DNA from: Pyropia yezoensis
Lineage: Eukaryota > Rhodophyta > Bangiophyceae > Bangiales > Bangiaceae
Direction: 5' to 3'
Assembly: GCA_009829735.1 (NCBI GenBank)
Contig: CM020618.1
Location: 10,259,119 to 10,323,118, forward strand
Length of the DNA: 64,000 nucleotides
Each line of letters begins with the position of its first letter. Positions within the stretch are counted from its first letter, which is position 1. The notes under the pieces are model-generated. The model searched no databases. It saw only the letters and a list, made by a program, of their open reading frames with translations, and was not told the DNA's origin. Both the position numbers and the translations under genes were made by a program. Below, in pieces: positions 10,642 through 20,731 of this stretch.

Positions 10642-11396
10642 GCAGTGGGCACAGGAGGCTTCACGACGCCCGCCGCCAGCTTGGCCGCGAGCGAGTATGA
10701 AGCCTACGACCGCACCGCCACGGGGATGTGGGCCATCTGCGCGTTGCTCAACATCGCGCTGCAGAGCGCTGCGAAGCCATCCGACGACAGGTCCACCGTC
10801 ACGTCCGCGGCTGAAATTCGCGGCGCCGCCGCGGCCAGGTGGCCCAGTGGCCCCGTTGCGGCCAGGTGGCCCAGCAGCCCCGCCGCCATCCTGAAAGCCT
10901 TGAGCGCCGACTTGTGGCCCTCAGCGGCACAGGCGCGGGCGTCGGCGACGCCCGTCGTGGCAGGCGCCACTGCCAAGTCCACCAGCACCGCTGCGCGCTC
11001 AAACGACAGCAACGGCATGATGACAGATTGGGTGGGCGCAAACGCGTCGGTCCACGGCAGCCGCGCTTCGACGGTGGTGGCTTGGGGGAGGTACGCGTGG
11101 AGGGAGGCCACGTAGACGGTGAGGACGTCAGTGCCCCCGTTGGCGAGCGTCGCCCCGGGGGCGCCCACCAGCACCGCCGCCAGCGACGCGGTCGCCGTCC
11201 GCTGCGCGTCCAGCGCGCGGCAGGCCGTCTCAAGGAGGCCCGGGTGGGAGGCGCCGGAGGGGAGGGCGCGGAAGAGCGCGGCGCCAATGTCGACGGCCTG
11301 GGTGGCCTTGCCGCAGACGAGCGGGAAAAAAAGCCATGACCGCCAGGGGGCCGATCGCTCGCCGGGTGCGGCCCGCAACGACCGGCACGGGAACAA
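10640..11396 (-). pseudogene. BRO1-domain fragment (ALIX/Bro1/Rim20 family)
   Basis: BRO1 domains bind ESCRT-III in endosomal sorting and pH signalling. The frame begins close to the natural start of the domain (FFPLVCGKATQAVDIG). It continues with LPWTDAFAPTQSVIMPLLSF, then ERAAVLVDLAV, the helical core that is the family hallmark, and DLSSDGFAALCSAMLSNAQ. A TAG at 10704-10706 interrupts it, but the same frame continues with SLAAKLAAGV, which matches the next conserved helix. That places the stop inside the domain. The sequence then runs straight into the glutamine synthetase fragment. There is no ATG at the 5' end, which sits only 12 bp beyond the stop of the kinase-like ORF. About 230 of the roughly 380 residues of a BRO1 domain are present. 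I infer a truncated, captured or duplicated copy. Confidence 0.6.
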
Positions 11397-11408
11397 CTAG
11401 CAGCTGGC

Positions 11409-13355
11409 CTACGATGAAACGCCGCGCTCCAGCGGCTGGCGCTCAGTGCTGTTGCAGACGCTTAGATACCGCTCTTGCAATGTGCGGAACACACTGTTGA
11501 CGATGCGCTGGTTCGGGGCGTTGGCGGCTCGCAACCACAGCTTCCAGCCTTCCGCGCTCGGGTCGTCGTCATGGACGCCCCACTCCATTGCGCGGATCAT
11601 AAAGAGGTCCAGCTCCTCGACCTGCTTGGTGACGTCGAAGCGGCCCTTCCACTTGTTCGTGCTCTTCCAAGCGTCATGCAGGTTCTTGGGTATGGCCTGT
11701 CCGATGAAAAAGGCTGTGTCCCAATCAAGCACTTTGACCTCCATGACGCCTCGGCAAAGACGCCACGCAAAGTTGCTGACGTACAGATCGCCATGTACAA
11801 CACCGGCACGGTGCAGCCGAGACGCCACTCTTCCGCACGCGGCCACAAACATCTTGGCCGTTGCCAAATCGGTGGGAACGAAGAGGTTGTAGGGAGGGTC
11901 CTCCTCCGTCAGGTTGGGGAAGATCATGTCCGTGGTCCTGCAGCGAGATAACCCCTCGCGAGCAACATAGCAGTAGCCCAACGGGAAGCATATGCTGTCC
12001 CGTGGTCCGACGTGGTGAAGGTGCGCAAGCACGCGCCCAACGTGCCACACAGACTGCTCCCACGATTCCAGCGCCTGAAACGACCAGCAGGCCTGCTTGC
12101 AGTACAGCGACTTAGGCACGGACAGCACGTCGATGTCAGCATCAGGCACAGCAACCGGGACAGCTTCCTTGACAAGCTGCATCACCTGGTGAAGGTGATC
12201 ACGCGTCTTGCGGTAGTACCGGTCAGCCAACACTGCGCCGTCATGATGCGAAAGGTCCAGCTCCTCGCTTGTGACAACAGCGATGGGAAAGCGCCCGCCA
12301 GCAATGAAGACCGCGGCAAACTGCGCATTCTTGCCCGTCGTCACGTCCACCGGCACAATGACATGTTCGGCCGGGAGGCCGCGCAGCAGCAGGCCGACAG
12401 CAATACACGCCCCGCTTTCCAGCCCTTGTGGAAGAGCATCTAGACAGGAGGAGGCTGATCCCTTGTACTCGCGGACACGCAGCGGAACGAAGTCGTCCTT
12501 GTGAAGGTCGAACCCACCAACGTTGTCCGGAGTCGACCCAGAAGTGGCGTGCACCGGTGGCAGCCTTAACGAAGATATCGTCTGCTGGTTTCGGACCGTC
12601 TCGCCATCGGCGCGGTAGAGCCTGTCCAGGAAGGGTCCAAACGACGACTCCACGCCATCGAGTCCCGGCTTGTTCAGCTCTGGTGCTCCTCGCATGCGAG
12701 CGTCCATCATGACGCCGTCCATCAAGCGTAGTGGAGGAGCACCCGCTTCCGCCACACTTAACTTGCGGCTTGGCACGAGAGCGCGCCACACGCGCCCGTC
12801 ACTTGTCGAGTCAAACCCCATACATGGAAAATTTGAAGGCCCCACCTTGCCAAAGGACGTTGCAGTTTGGTCTGATGACGACTTGCCTGAGAGGGGCACA
12901 TACACCATGACCGCGTCGGCCGCGGCCGCGGCGCTTGTGAAGATCTGGTGGCGTGGCGGCTTGACCGCTTGCAAAGTTTGCACCTTGCTACATAGCTCGC
13001 CCTCCTCGACTTCCAACTTGGACACCACCACCAGCTGCTCGCGAGCGAGGGACGCGACATGCTCGACGTTCTCCTCCGTGAACGCCTCCGGGTCGACAAC
13101 CATCTCAGTGAGCCGCAAAACTTGGACGCTCGCTTTGTGGTCTGCCGTCGCAAGGCTGACACGAATCTCATACAGTGCGGCGCGTGCTGTGTCCAGGTCG
13201 CTTCTTGTTCCATGCACGGCCGCCTCGTCGCGCATGGCGACGGCGCTGCTCAGGGACGCGAGTGCACGTGCCACGTCCTGGAGCGCACAGCCATGGGAGA
13301 GGGGCCGGTCAAGACCACACAGAGCAGCCTTAGCCGCCCTGGTGGTGGCCGCCAT
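11409..13355 (-). CDS. atypical protein kinase-like protein
   Basis: This is an uninterrupted frame. I use the first ATG (13355), giving 648 residues; the frame stays open for 63 more codons upstream with no Met. Residues of about 30-130 are helical and probably coiled-coil (ALASLSSAVAMRDEAAV; EEGELCSKVQTLQAV). The C-terminal third has a kinase-like catalytic loop, VVHGDLYVSNFAW, at about residues 519-531 (D523), followed by KVLDWDTAFF, with D544/D546 in the place of the DFG aspartate. HGD instead of HRD, and DWD instead of DFG, resemble aminoglycoside/choline-kinase-like and other atypical kinases, so the substrate cannot be predicted. I could not find a confident glycine-rich loop. It lies directly before the BRO1 and glutamine synthetase fragments on the same strand, which hints that it may belong to a mobile or gene-capturing unit. 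Confidence 0.6.
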   Translation of the reverse strand: MAATTRAAKAALCGLDRPLSHGCALQDVARALASLSSAVAMRDEAAVHGTRSDLDTARAALYEIRVSLATADHKASVQVLRLTEMVVDPEAFTEENVEHVASLAREQLVVVSKLEVEEGELCSKVQTLQAVKPPRHQIFTSAAAAADAVMVYVPLSGKSSSDQTATSFGKVGPSNFPCMGFDSTSDGRVWRALVPSRKLSVAEAGAPPLRLMDGVMMDARMRGAPELNKPGLDGVESSFGPFLDRLYRADGETVRNQQTISSLRLPPVHATSGSTPDNVGGFDLHKDDFVPLRVREYKGSASSCLDALPQGLESGACIAVGLLLRGLPAEHVIVPVDVTTGKNAQFAAVFIAGGRFPIAVVTSEELDLSHHDGAVLADRYYRKTRDHLHQVMQLVKEAVPVAVPDADIDVLSVPKSLYCKQACWSFQALESWEQSVWHVGRVLAHLHHVGPRDSICFPLGYCYVAREGLSRCRTTDMIFPNLTEEDPPYNLFVPTDLATAKMFVAACGRVASRLHRAGVVHGDLYVSNFAWRLCRGVMEVKVLDWDTAFFIGQAIPKNLHDAWKSTNKWKGRFDVTKQVEELDLFMIRAMEWGVHDDDPSAEGWKLWLRAANAPNQRIVNSVFRTLQERYLSVCNSTERQPLERGVSS

Positions 13356-13696
13356 CCGCGCAGGGGGCTTGGCGACAACCGCGGCGGCGGGGGCCGCGTC
13401 CGTCGCGGCGACCCGCGGGCGCAGCGGCCGCCGGCACCGCGTACCAGCGGCACAGCTTGCCACCGCCACGCCGCGGGTGGATGAGATGGACGCAGCTGCA
13501 GAGCACAGCGCGGGTGGGTGGCTGCGCGACGCGCCGCAGCTCACCGTCAGCGGCCCGTCGGCCGGGCGGGGTGTTTGCTACGCGGCGGCGCAGGAATACC
13601 GTGCAATCGCCGGCACGAAGTGATGAAGTGGCCTCACGACCTGGAACGGCGGCCAATCCAGGCCATAGCCTATATGTACAACCAGGGAAACCACAG

Positions 13697-13747
13697 CCTT
13701 CGTTCTTTGGCGGCCAAAGAACGAAGGCAGGTGCCAAAGAACGAAGG
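13697..13747. repeat. perfect palindrome plus third copy of CCAAAGAACGAAGG
   Basis: Two 14-base arms, CCTTCGTTCTTTGG and CCAAAGAACGAAGG, flank a 3-base centre at 13697-13727. A third direct copy of the second arm is at 13734-13747. It lies about 340 bp upstream of the kinase-like ATG, on the promoter side of that gene. It could be a protein-binding site or a remnant of a mobile-element end. Confidence 0.6.
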
Positions 13748-13779
13748 CAAATGAGCCAATCAGATTGAAGGAACGTGGC

Positions 13780-15380
13780 ATCGACCGTGCCAGGTGTCCC
13801 CCCGCCACCACCCCGCTCCCCTCCCGCCACCGCGCCCCCCCCCCCCCCGCGGCCGGGAGTGGCTGCGCCCCCCCCCCGCCACGCTACGCCGCCGTCCCCC
13901 GGCCGCGTCGTCCCCCCCCCCCGGCCGCGCCCACCGCCGCCGTCCCCGGCCGCGCCGCCCGCCCCACCGCCCTCCCCCCCCCCCGACCGCGCCGCCCGCC
14001 ACCGCGGGCTTCCCCGGCCACCCTCGCCTCCGCCCCTGCCCCCGCCGCCGTCGGCAACCCTGCCATCGCTGCCGCCACCGCCGCCGTCCCCGTCCGGCCT
14101 CCGCTGCTGCCGCCGGTCACTGGCCGCCGCCACCGCCGCCCCCACCCCCGCCGCCGCCGGCCGCCGCTACCGCCGGCCGCCGCTGCTGCTGGCTGCTGGT
14201 CGCCGCCGCCGCCCGCCACCCCCCTCCGTGGCCGCCGCCCGCTGGCCGCCGCCCGCCGCCCGCCGCTCGCCGCCCGCCGCCCGCTGGCCGCCGCCCGCCG
14301 CCCGCCGCTCGCCGCCCGCCGCTCGCCGCCGCCGCCCGCCGCTGCTGCCGTCCGCCGGCCGCTGTCGCGGGCGGCCGTCGCCGGCCGCCGCCGCTGCTGG
14401 CTGGTGGCCGCCGCCGCCCCCCGCCGCTCCCCCCGCGGCCGCCGGCCGGCCGCCGCCGCCGCAGGCGGCCGCCGCCGCCGCAGGCGGCCGCCGCCGGCCG
14501 CGGGCGGTCGCCACCGCTGCCGCCGCCTGTGGACCGCCGCCACTGCCGGCTGCCGGCCGCCGCTGCTGCTGGCTGCCGGCCGCCGCCGCTGCTGGCTGCC
14601 GGCCGCCGCCGCCGCCGCCCGCCGCCCCCCGCCGCGGCCGCCGCATGTTGCCCGCCGCGGCCGCCGCTCGCCGCGGCCCCCCGTCGCCCGCCGCCGCCAC
14701 GGGGGTCCGCCGCCGTCCGCCGCAGCTGCTGGTTTCCGACCGCCGCCGCCGCCCTCCCCCGCCCGCCTCGGCCGCCGGCCGGTCGACGCCGTCGCGGGCG
14801 GCCGCCGCCGGCCGCGGACGGCCGCCGCCGCTGCCGCCGCCCGCCGCCCGCCGCCGCTGCCACCTGCCGCCTGCCGCCGGCGCCGGCCCCCTTCCGCCGC
14901 GGCCGCCGGCCGCCGGCCGCCGCCGTCGGCCGTCGCCGCTGCCGGCCGCCGACCGCTGCCACGTCCGCGGGTGGCGGCCACCGGCCGCTGCCGCTGCTGG
15001 CTGCTGGCCGCCGCCGTCGCCCGCCGCCCACCGCCGCGGCCGCCGCCCGCCGCCTGCCGCTCGCCGCTGCCGGCCGCCACCGCTGCTGCCCCCCCCCTCG
15101 CCGCCGCCGCCGGCCGCCGCTGCGGTCTGCCGGCGGCGGCGGCGAGGGGGGGGGCAGCAGCGGTGGCGGCCGCCGCTGCTGGCTGCCGACCGCTGCCACC
15201 CTCCGCCCCTTCCCGCCACGGGCGCCGGCCGGCCGCCGCTGCTGCTCTGCCGGCCGCCGCCGCTGCCGGCTGGCGGCCGCCGCCGCCGCCGCCGCCGCCC
15301 GCCCTCCCCCGCCGCGGCTGCCGCCCGCCGCGCGCCGCCGCTGCTGCCCCCCCCCTTGCCGCCACCGGCTGCCGTCACCA
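13780..15380. repeat. degenerate GC-rich array, CCG/GCC orientation
   Basis: About 1.6 kb is built almost only from C and G with recurring words such as GCTGCTGGCTGCCGGCCGCC, GCCCGCCGCC and CCGCGGCCGCC. All frames on both strands are nearly free of stops because of the composition, so the long frames here are artefacts. The same words appear as reverse complements at 26.4-28.2 kb. The array looks like diverged tandem or scattered repeat units rather than a gene. Confidence 0.75.
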
Positions 15381-16857
15381 CCTATTGGTGTGCTGTTAGT
15401 GTTGGGTGGGCGCTTGTGCGGAGTGCTGCATTCATTTGGAGCGAGTCACGCTTGTTGGGCACGTTATGACTTTTGTTGGGTGTCCATTTGCGAAGGATGG
15501 TGCGAGAGCACATGCGAAAACAAAGGGGGGGGGGGTTGGCAGACGAGGACGACGATGATGGCACCAAGCACCAGCCGGGAGACGCAAGACTATCAGCTTG
15601 CCCAGTGATACCTGGCGAAAATTATAATTATCAAGAATTCTAATTCATCATTGAGTACGCCTCCGACTTGACTCCCATTTCGGGACGTGTCTGGCCAACC
15701 ACGAGCGCGATTCGGCTGATGTGATAGGCTGTCCCATGATCTGAACAGGACCACCGGAGGAGTTCAATGCTGAATCCACAATCGCTGGATGGACGAGTAC
15801 AGTATTTGACTCGGCGAGTAACCTGGTCAGCGACTCGGGATTGCCGACGCCAACGGCTGAAGCGCCGGCGTCCGACGCCCCCCTCCTCCCCGCCCCGTCG
15901 CCCGCTTCACCGTTTCTCGGCCACCCAGCAGGCCGGGTGGGTACACAACAAGCCTTTGTTACTTGTTCTATTCATTTTTGAGTGCGGGTCTGCAGACGTC
16001 TGCTGGAGAAGAGCCCCCAACGACCCCATGGACGGACACAGTGCATTCACCATTCCCCCTGGGTTCCGCAGCTCGGGGGCGCCCGTGACTGTGAAACACC
16101 GTTCGCTATGACTTATAGATTATGCCTGACGGTCTGTGTCCCAGCAGAACGCAGTCGTTTATGCAGACAGCGCAAGAAAGTGCCCCCAGTCTGTTTCATT
16201 GTCATCCGTTGCCCAGTACGTGCCTGAATATAGAGTGCATGAGAGCTCCGCTGTGGGAAGAGATAGTCAGTTCTAGTTAAAACGAGTACGCTGAATCTGT
16301 TGGTGCACACGTCTGGCCTCGTGCACCCGTACAGCCGACAGGAACGGCGAGAGGCTGGGCGGGTGACGCGCAATAATCGCCCCCTCCGAGCGAGTGTGAG
16401 CGTTATGGGTCTACTTTTTCCGGTGAACGCCCAGGGCGAAGGTACCTGATGGCCATGGTGCCGTAGAAACGCACAGAAAGTACGCTGGAGTCCACACATT
16501 GGCGACTGACTGACTGTTGGTGGGGTGTTGAGCACTGTGGCGTAGCTGGATGCGCCCAGAGTGCCATTGAGAGTGCAAAAAGCTGTGAAGGTAACTGACT
16601 ACACTGTCTAGATCTGACAGGTGTAGTTTTTATATGATGGGAGCACTGTGGGGCGTTGGACGGCCTGTCGAGGCTACCTGCCCAGAATGGAGACTTTAGG
16701 GGCACGGTTGACCCACTTCCCGTCGTTTGTGACACCTTCTGAGCACATGAGCATGCTCAGCGCCATCATTTTAGTCAACTCAGAACAGTTTGAAAATCGT
16801 TTGTCTCACATGCTGAATCGCCTTGTAGCAGCTTGCGGGTTGGGGATGGGGGTGGGG
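15381..16857. other. intergenic region without recognisable gene
   Basis: Composition falls to moderate GC with AT-rich patches (ATTATAATTATCAAG near 15620). Only short frames occur, none with a recognisable product. It ends at the left target site (TTA) of the Harbinger element. Confidence 0.5.
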
Positions 16858-16860
16858 TTA

Positions 16861-16886
16861 GGGTACGTCCAGCAATGTGACTAACG
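16861..16886 (+). repeat. left terminal inverted repeat of the Harbinger element
   Basis: It starts GGGTACGTCCAGCAATGTG directly after the TTA at 16858-16860 and continues ACTAACG. It is the inverted partner of 29925-29952. Confidence 0.85.
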
Positions 16887-18250
16887 CGCGATATTCGCCG
16901 ATACTCGTGCCACGTGGCTTCTGAGGGGGTCCCGTTAGTCTCAGATGGACCGTTTGCTGTCTCGCAGCAATGTCGGATGACCAACGGAACGCTAAAACGG
17001 CCGTATGTGGCCAATGTAGTTGGGTACAGTTATTTCAAGTCGTCATCGCCACGTGTGCTTCCCGTTAGTCACGTGACCAACGGCGTGACCAACGGAGGCC
17101 TCGATAGTCACTCGGTTGGTCGCGGAACTATCCCGTTAGTTATGTAGCCCCCTATCAGGGACTGCCAGAGAACTGCCACGTGGGATCACAAAGCATTTTT
17201 TTTTCGTTGCCTACGCTGGCGAGTGTGGGTTTGAATGACATATAGATATATTATAAATATGGAGTCGCATGGCGAAGACAATCGAAGGGACGCACGAGAT
17301 GAGAAAGCCATGGCAAACCTGCTGGATGGTGCAGGCCGTCCGGTTAAAATGAGGCACGCCGATGCCTCCTTGTCTGTCCTCGCTGGGCGTCGCGACACCA
17401 GCTACGTAGGCCCTTTGTGAGTGGCCACGGACATGGCTGTCGTCCGGATTTTCCGATACGTACGGTCCGGACGACGCCCCGCCTCGCATGGTGGTCGCAA
17501 GGTCGTTCCTCGAGTGACGCAAATGACATGTCCCCGGAAAGGCTCTGTGGCCGCGTCGCGCACACCCCACCGCTCCCTCTCTGAGCCATTTTTGCCTCCT
17601 GTGGTCATCGCCCCGCCTGACGAGGCAGGGTCCAGCGAAGTTTTCTGTTGGGCCTGGTCCCCCTCCTCGCGGGCGACACAGGGGGGACCTGCGGCCACCC
17701 TCCCCCCGCTTGACACCCAAGCAGGGTCTGGCTCGAGGGTGCGTCTTGCCCCATCGACCATCCCTCCTCCCACAGCCCAACTTCGGGGGCCCTGCGGCCA
17801 GCGCGTGGCAACGAAACAGTGGCAGGCTGCGTCCTGGGGTTGCGCGCCCCCCCCGGGCGGGCCTGTGTGGGCGGGGCGAGTGCGCTCTCGGTGCTGTTCT
17901 GCGGGGGAGGATTCAGTGGGTGCCTTGGGAGGAGCTTTTTCGCTGTAAGCCACCAGGTGGCACCTAACGATGTGGGCGCTCTGCTGCTGCGGTGAGTTGG
18001 GGCACGACGACGTCGCCCACACCGTCTGGCTCCCGACGTCCGTCACCGTCAGCGCGGCTTCAGCCTGTACGCGCTCGCCCGCCCCCGTTCCTGTTTGGTT
18101 TGCGCGTTTTCTCTTGGGAGCATGTGAGGTTGGAGACGTCTGTGGGTGCTGACGCCGTGTTTATTATTTTTTTCTTCGCTTCGCATTGGTTGGTGTCCTG
18201 TTTTTTTTGTGATTTTTTTAATACCCCCGCGGTCATCCCAGGTATGAACG
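16887..18250. other. left subterminal and 5' region of the transposon
   Basis: CCCGTTAGT occurs at 16931, 17061 and 17132, with CCAACGG copies between. These are plausible transposase-binding subterminal repeats. A GATAGT...ACTATC arm pair spans 17103-17133. An AT-rich ATATAGATATATTATAAATA stretch near 17240 could serve as a TATA-type promoter. The short frames further on have no recognisable product and may be 5' leader of the transposase. Confidence 0.5.
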
Positions 18251-20731
18251 ATGACCTCAGACGACGATGACGACATGACGATTGCCCTTGCGTACCATCA
18301 CCGCCTTACCCTGCTCCGCCTCATACAACGACGGCGATTGATGTCGCGGATTACCCGCCGGCGGCGGGGCTCGCTGCCTGGCCGACGGCCAAACAAGGCC
18401 CGCGACTTTTCATCGGGCCTGAACGCCATCATGCGGGACTACTTTGGAGTGGACGGGCAGGAGCCCGTGTACGACGATGTCGATTTTGTGCGGCGCTTTC
18501 GCGTCCCGCGCGTCGTTTTTTGGCGCATCTATAACGACATCAAGCACGAGCCGTGGTGGGAGCAGCGACCCAATGCCACCGGGCTGCTGCAATCCCACCC
18601 TCTTCAGAAGCTGGTAGGGGCGTTCCGCGTGCTGGCATACGGGGAGAGCCCGGACCGCACGGACGAGTACGTCCGTCTGAGCAAGTCGACGGTTTCGATT
18701 GCCGTGAAGCGGCTGGTGGCGTTCATTTTGCGCAAGTACCAGTCTGAGTACCTGCGCGCCCCGACCAACGACGACCTGCAGCGGATTATGAGACGCAACG
18801 CGGAGAGGGGCTTTCCAGGGTGCATTGGCAGCCTAGACTGCTCCCACTGGGAGTGGAGGAACTGTCCAACCGCGCATGCCGGCATGTACCAGGACCGTTC
18901 CGGGAAGCGGACCATCGTCCTTGAGACGGTGTGCGACGAGGATATGTGGATTTGGCATATCTACGCGGGCGCACCCGGCAGCAACAACGACTTGAACGTG
19001 CTAGCGCACAGCCCACTCATGAGGAAGGTCACTCAGGGAGTGTGGCCCCCACGTGGTTTGTCCTTTTTTGTTGGTGGCACTCTCTTTCGCATGCCGTACT
19101 ATCTTGTGGACGGCATTTATCCTCGCTATGCATTTCTTGTCTCCCCTCATGCGCTGCCCGCCAATGACCAAGAGCGGACTTTCAACCGTCTTCAAGAGGC
19201 GCTCCGAAAGGACGTAGAGCGCCTTTACGCCGTACTGACCGCCAGGTTCCATGTGGCTCTGCACCCCGCGCGGTCTATGTCTGTGTCTTACCTAGTGTGC
19301 ATCGCCAAGGCCATAGCCATCCTTCACAATATGGTCACCGCGGAGCGTCGCGACAGGTATGTGTCGCGATCGCGCATCGGGTACGGCACCGGGAGACCAG
19401 GCGGGCAACACGGGTGCGGGTCGTGCGAATCTGATTGTGGTTGTGCGGGCGGGGCTGCCCCCAACGTCCGCGGCGGTGGGGGCGCGCGCGGCGGTGGTGG
19501 TGGCGACACTCGCGGTGCCGGTGGTGCGGGCGCCGGCGGCGGTGGTGGCGCGGGCGCCGGTGGTGGCGGCGACACTGGCGGTGCCGGTGGTGGGGGCGTC
19601 GGCGGCGGTGGTGGCGCCGGCCACGGTGGTGGCGGCCACACCGGCGGTGGCGGTGGCGGGAGCGCCGGCGGCGGTGGTGGCGCCGGCCGCGGTGGTGGTG
19701 GCCACACCGGCGGTGGCGGTGGCGGGGGCGACGGCGGCGGTGGTGGCGCCGGCCGAGGTGGTGGCGGCCACACCGGTGGTGGCGGTGGCGGGGGCGCCGG
19801 CGGCGGTGGTGGCGCCGGCCGCGGTGGTGGCGGCCACACCGGCGGTGACGGTGGCGGGGGCGCCGGCGGCGGTGGTGGCGCCGGCCGCGCTGGTGGCGCG
19901 GGCGCCGGTGCTGGCGGCGACACTGGCGGTGCCGGTGCTGCGGGCGTCGGCGGCGGTGGCGGCGCCGGCCGCGGTGGTGGCGGCGACACTGGCGGTGCCG
20001 GTGCTGCGGGTGCCGGCGGCGGTGGTGGCGCCGGTCTCGGTTGTGGCGCGGGCGCCGGTGGTGGCGGCGACACTGGCGGTGGCGGTGGGGGGGGCGCCGG
20101 TCTCGGTTGTGGCGCGGGCGCCGGTGGTGGCGGCGACACTGGCGGTGGCGGTGGGGGGGGCGTCGGCGTCGGTGGTGGCGCCGGCCGTGGTGGTGGCGGC
20201 CACACCGGCGGTGGCGGTGGTGAGGGCTCCGGCGGTGGTGCGGGCTCCGGCTGGCGTGTTGGGGCAGGCGGCGGTGGTGGTGCCGGCGGTGGTGGTGGTG
20301 TCGGCGCGGCGGGCGGCGGCGACACCGGCGGTGGCGGTGGCGGTGGCGCCGGCGCCGGTGGTGCAGGCCTGCCAGGGCCGGCCGTGGCCGACGCGGCCGG
20401 TGTTGTCTGTGGCGTGGGCGGGCCGATGAACGGAGGTGCTGCGGGTGGGGTGGGAGTCGCTGCAGGCGGGGGAGGAGGGGCGGGGGATGGAGCCGGCGGT
20501 GGGGGTGGTGCGGGCGCTGCCGCTGGAAACTGTGTGGCACCGGTTGGTGCTCAGGCTCTTCCTGTGGTTGTTCCCGCGGCCGATCCCGGCGAGGGTGTGT
20601 TTCTTCGAGCGCTTCTGGGCTGGTCGCGTGGAACGGACCGTGCGGTTCACACTGCGCTGAAGGACCGTCTCACAGCGCACGTGTGGGCTCGTCGGGAGGC
20701 CCTACTACGGCCGTATGAGGAAGAGGGATAA
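18251..20731 (+). CDS. PIF/Harbinger transposase (DDE_Tnp_4 / plant transposon protein type) with glycine-rich insertion
   Basis: This is a DDE endonuclease that cuts and joins the element ends; the protein has 826 residues. The start ATG at 18251 is followed by an acidic then basic head, and by a helix-turn-helix-like region (SKSTVSIAVKRLVAF). The catalytic core is complete: GCIGSLDCSHWEW with D196, GAPGSNNDLNVL with D247, and RKDVERLYAVL with E323. It also has the family's YYLVDGIYPRYAF block and LHNMV end. After about residue 395 the protein enters a Gly/Ala-rich stretch of over 300 residues encoded by a 66-bp minisatellite. The true C-terminus (FLRALLGWSRGTDRAVHTAL, then HVWARREALL), typical of this family, resumes in frame. 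The insertion is therefore internal. No stop or frameshift is visible, so the product may be functional. Confidence 0.85.
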   Translation: MTSDDDDDMTIALAYHHRLTLLRLIQRRRLMSRITRRRRGSLPGRRPNKARDFSSGLNAIMRDYFGVDGQEPVYDDVDFVRRFRVPRVVFWRIYNDIKHEPWWEQRPNATGLLQSHPLQKLVGAFRVLAYGESPDRTDEYVRLSKSTVSIAVKRLVAFILRKYQSEYLRAPTNDDLQRIMRRNAERGFPGCIGSLDCSHWEWRNCPTAHAGMYQDRSGKRTIVLETVCDEDMWIWHIYAGAPGSNNDLNVLAHSPLMRKVTQGVWPPRGLSFFVGGTLFRMPYYLVDGIYPRYAFLVSPHALPANDQERTFNRLQEALRKDVERLYAVLTARFHVALHPARSMSVSYLVCIAKAIAILHNMVTAERRDRYVSRSRIGYGTGRPGGQHGCGSCESDCGCAGGAAPNVRGGGGARGGGGGDTRGAGGAGAGGGGGAGAGGGGDTGGAGGGGVGGGGGAGHGGGGHTGGGGGGSAGGGGGAGRGGGGHTGGGGGGGDGGGGGAGRGGGGHTGGGGGGGAGGGGGAGRGGGGHTGGDGGGGAGGGGGAGRAGGAGAGAGGDTGGAGAAGVGGGGGAGRGGGGDTGGAGAAGAGGGGGAGLGCGAGAGGGGDTGGGGGGGAGLGCGAGAGGGGDTGGGGGGGVGVGGGAGRGGGGHTGGGGGEGSGGGAGSGWRVGAGGGGGAGGGGGVGAAGGGDTGGGGGGGAGAGGAGLPGPAVADAAGVVCGVGGPMNGGAAGGVGVAAGGGGGAGDGAGGGGGAGAAAGNCVAPVGAQALPVVVPAADPGEGVFLRALLGWSRGTDRAVHTALKDRLTAHVWARREALLRPYEEEG
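19460..20380 (+). repeat. 66-bp minisatellite coding for the glycine-rich part of the transposase
   Basis: Units of about 66 bp (22 codons) repeat with variation, giving GGGGAGRGGGGHTGGGG-type protein units, often with an HTGG or DTGG turn. Unit length is a multiple of three, so copy-number change keeps the frame. Repeats with CACACCGG and CGACACTGG variants alternate. Confidence 0.8.

Noticed and set aside
13780..15380. Several long open frames on both strands of the GC-rich array
   Set aside because: All frames are open because stop codons need A or T. The translations are only Arg/Pro/Ala strings with no domain.
17421..17948. 175-residue plus-strand frame at the left side of the transposon
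   Set aside because: No recognisable domain, and it overlaps equally long frames on the other strand. More likely leader or non-coding.
19292..20680. Minus-strand and other-frame long ORFs opposite the glycine-rich repeat
   Set aside because: They are shadows of the in-frame minisatellite. Only the plus frame joins conserved transposase sequence on both sides.
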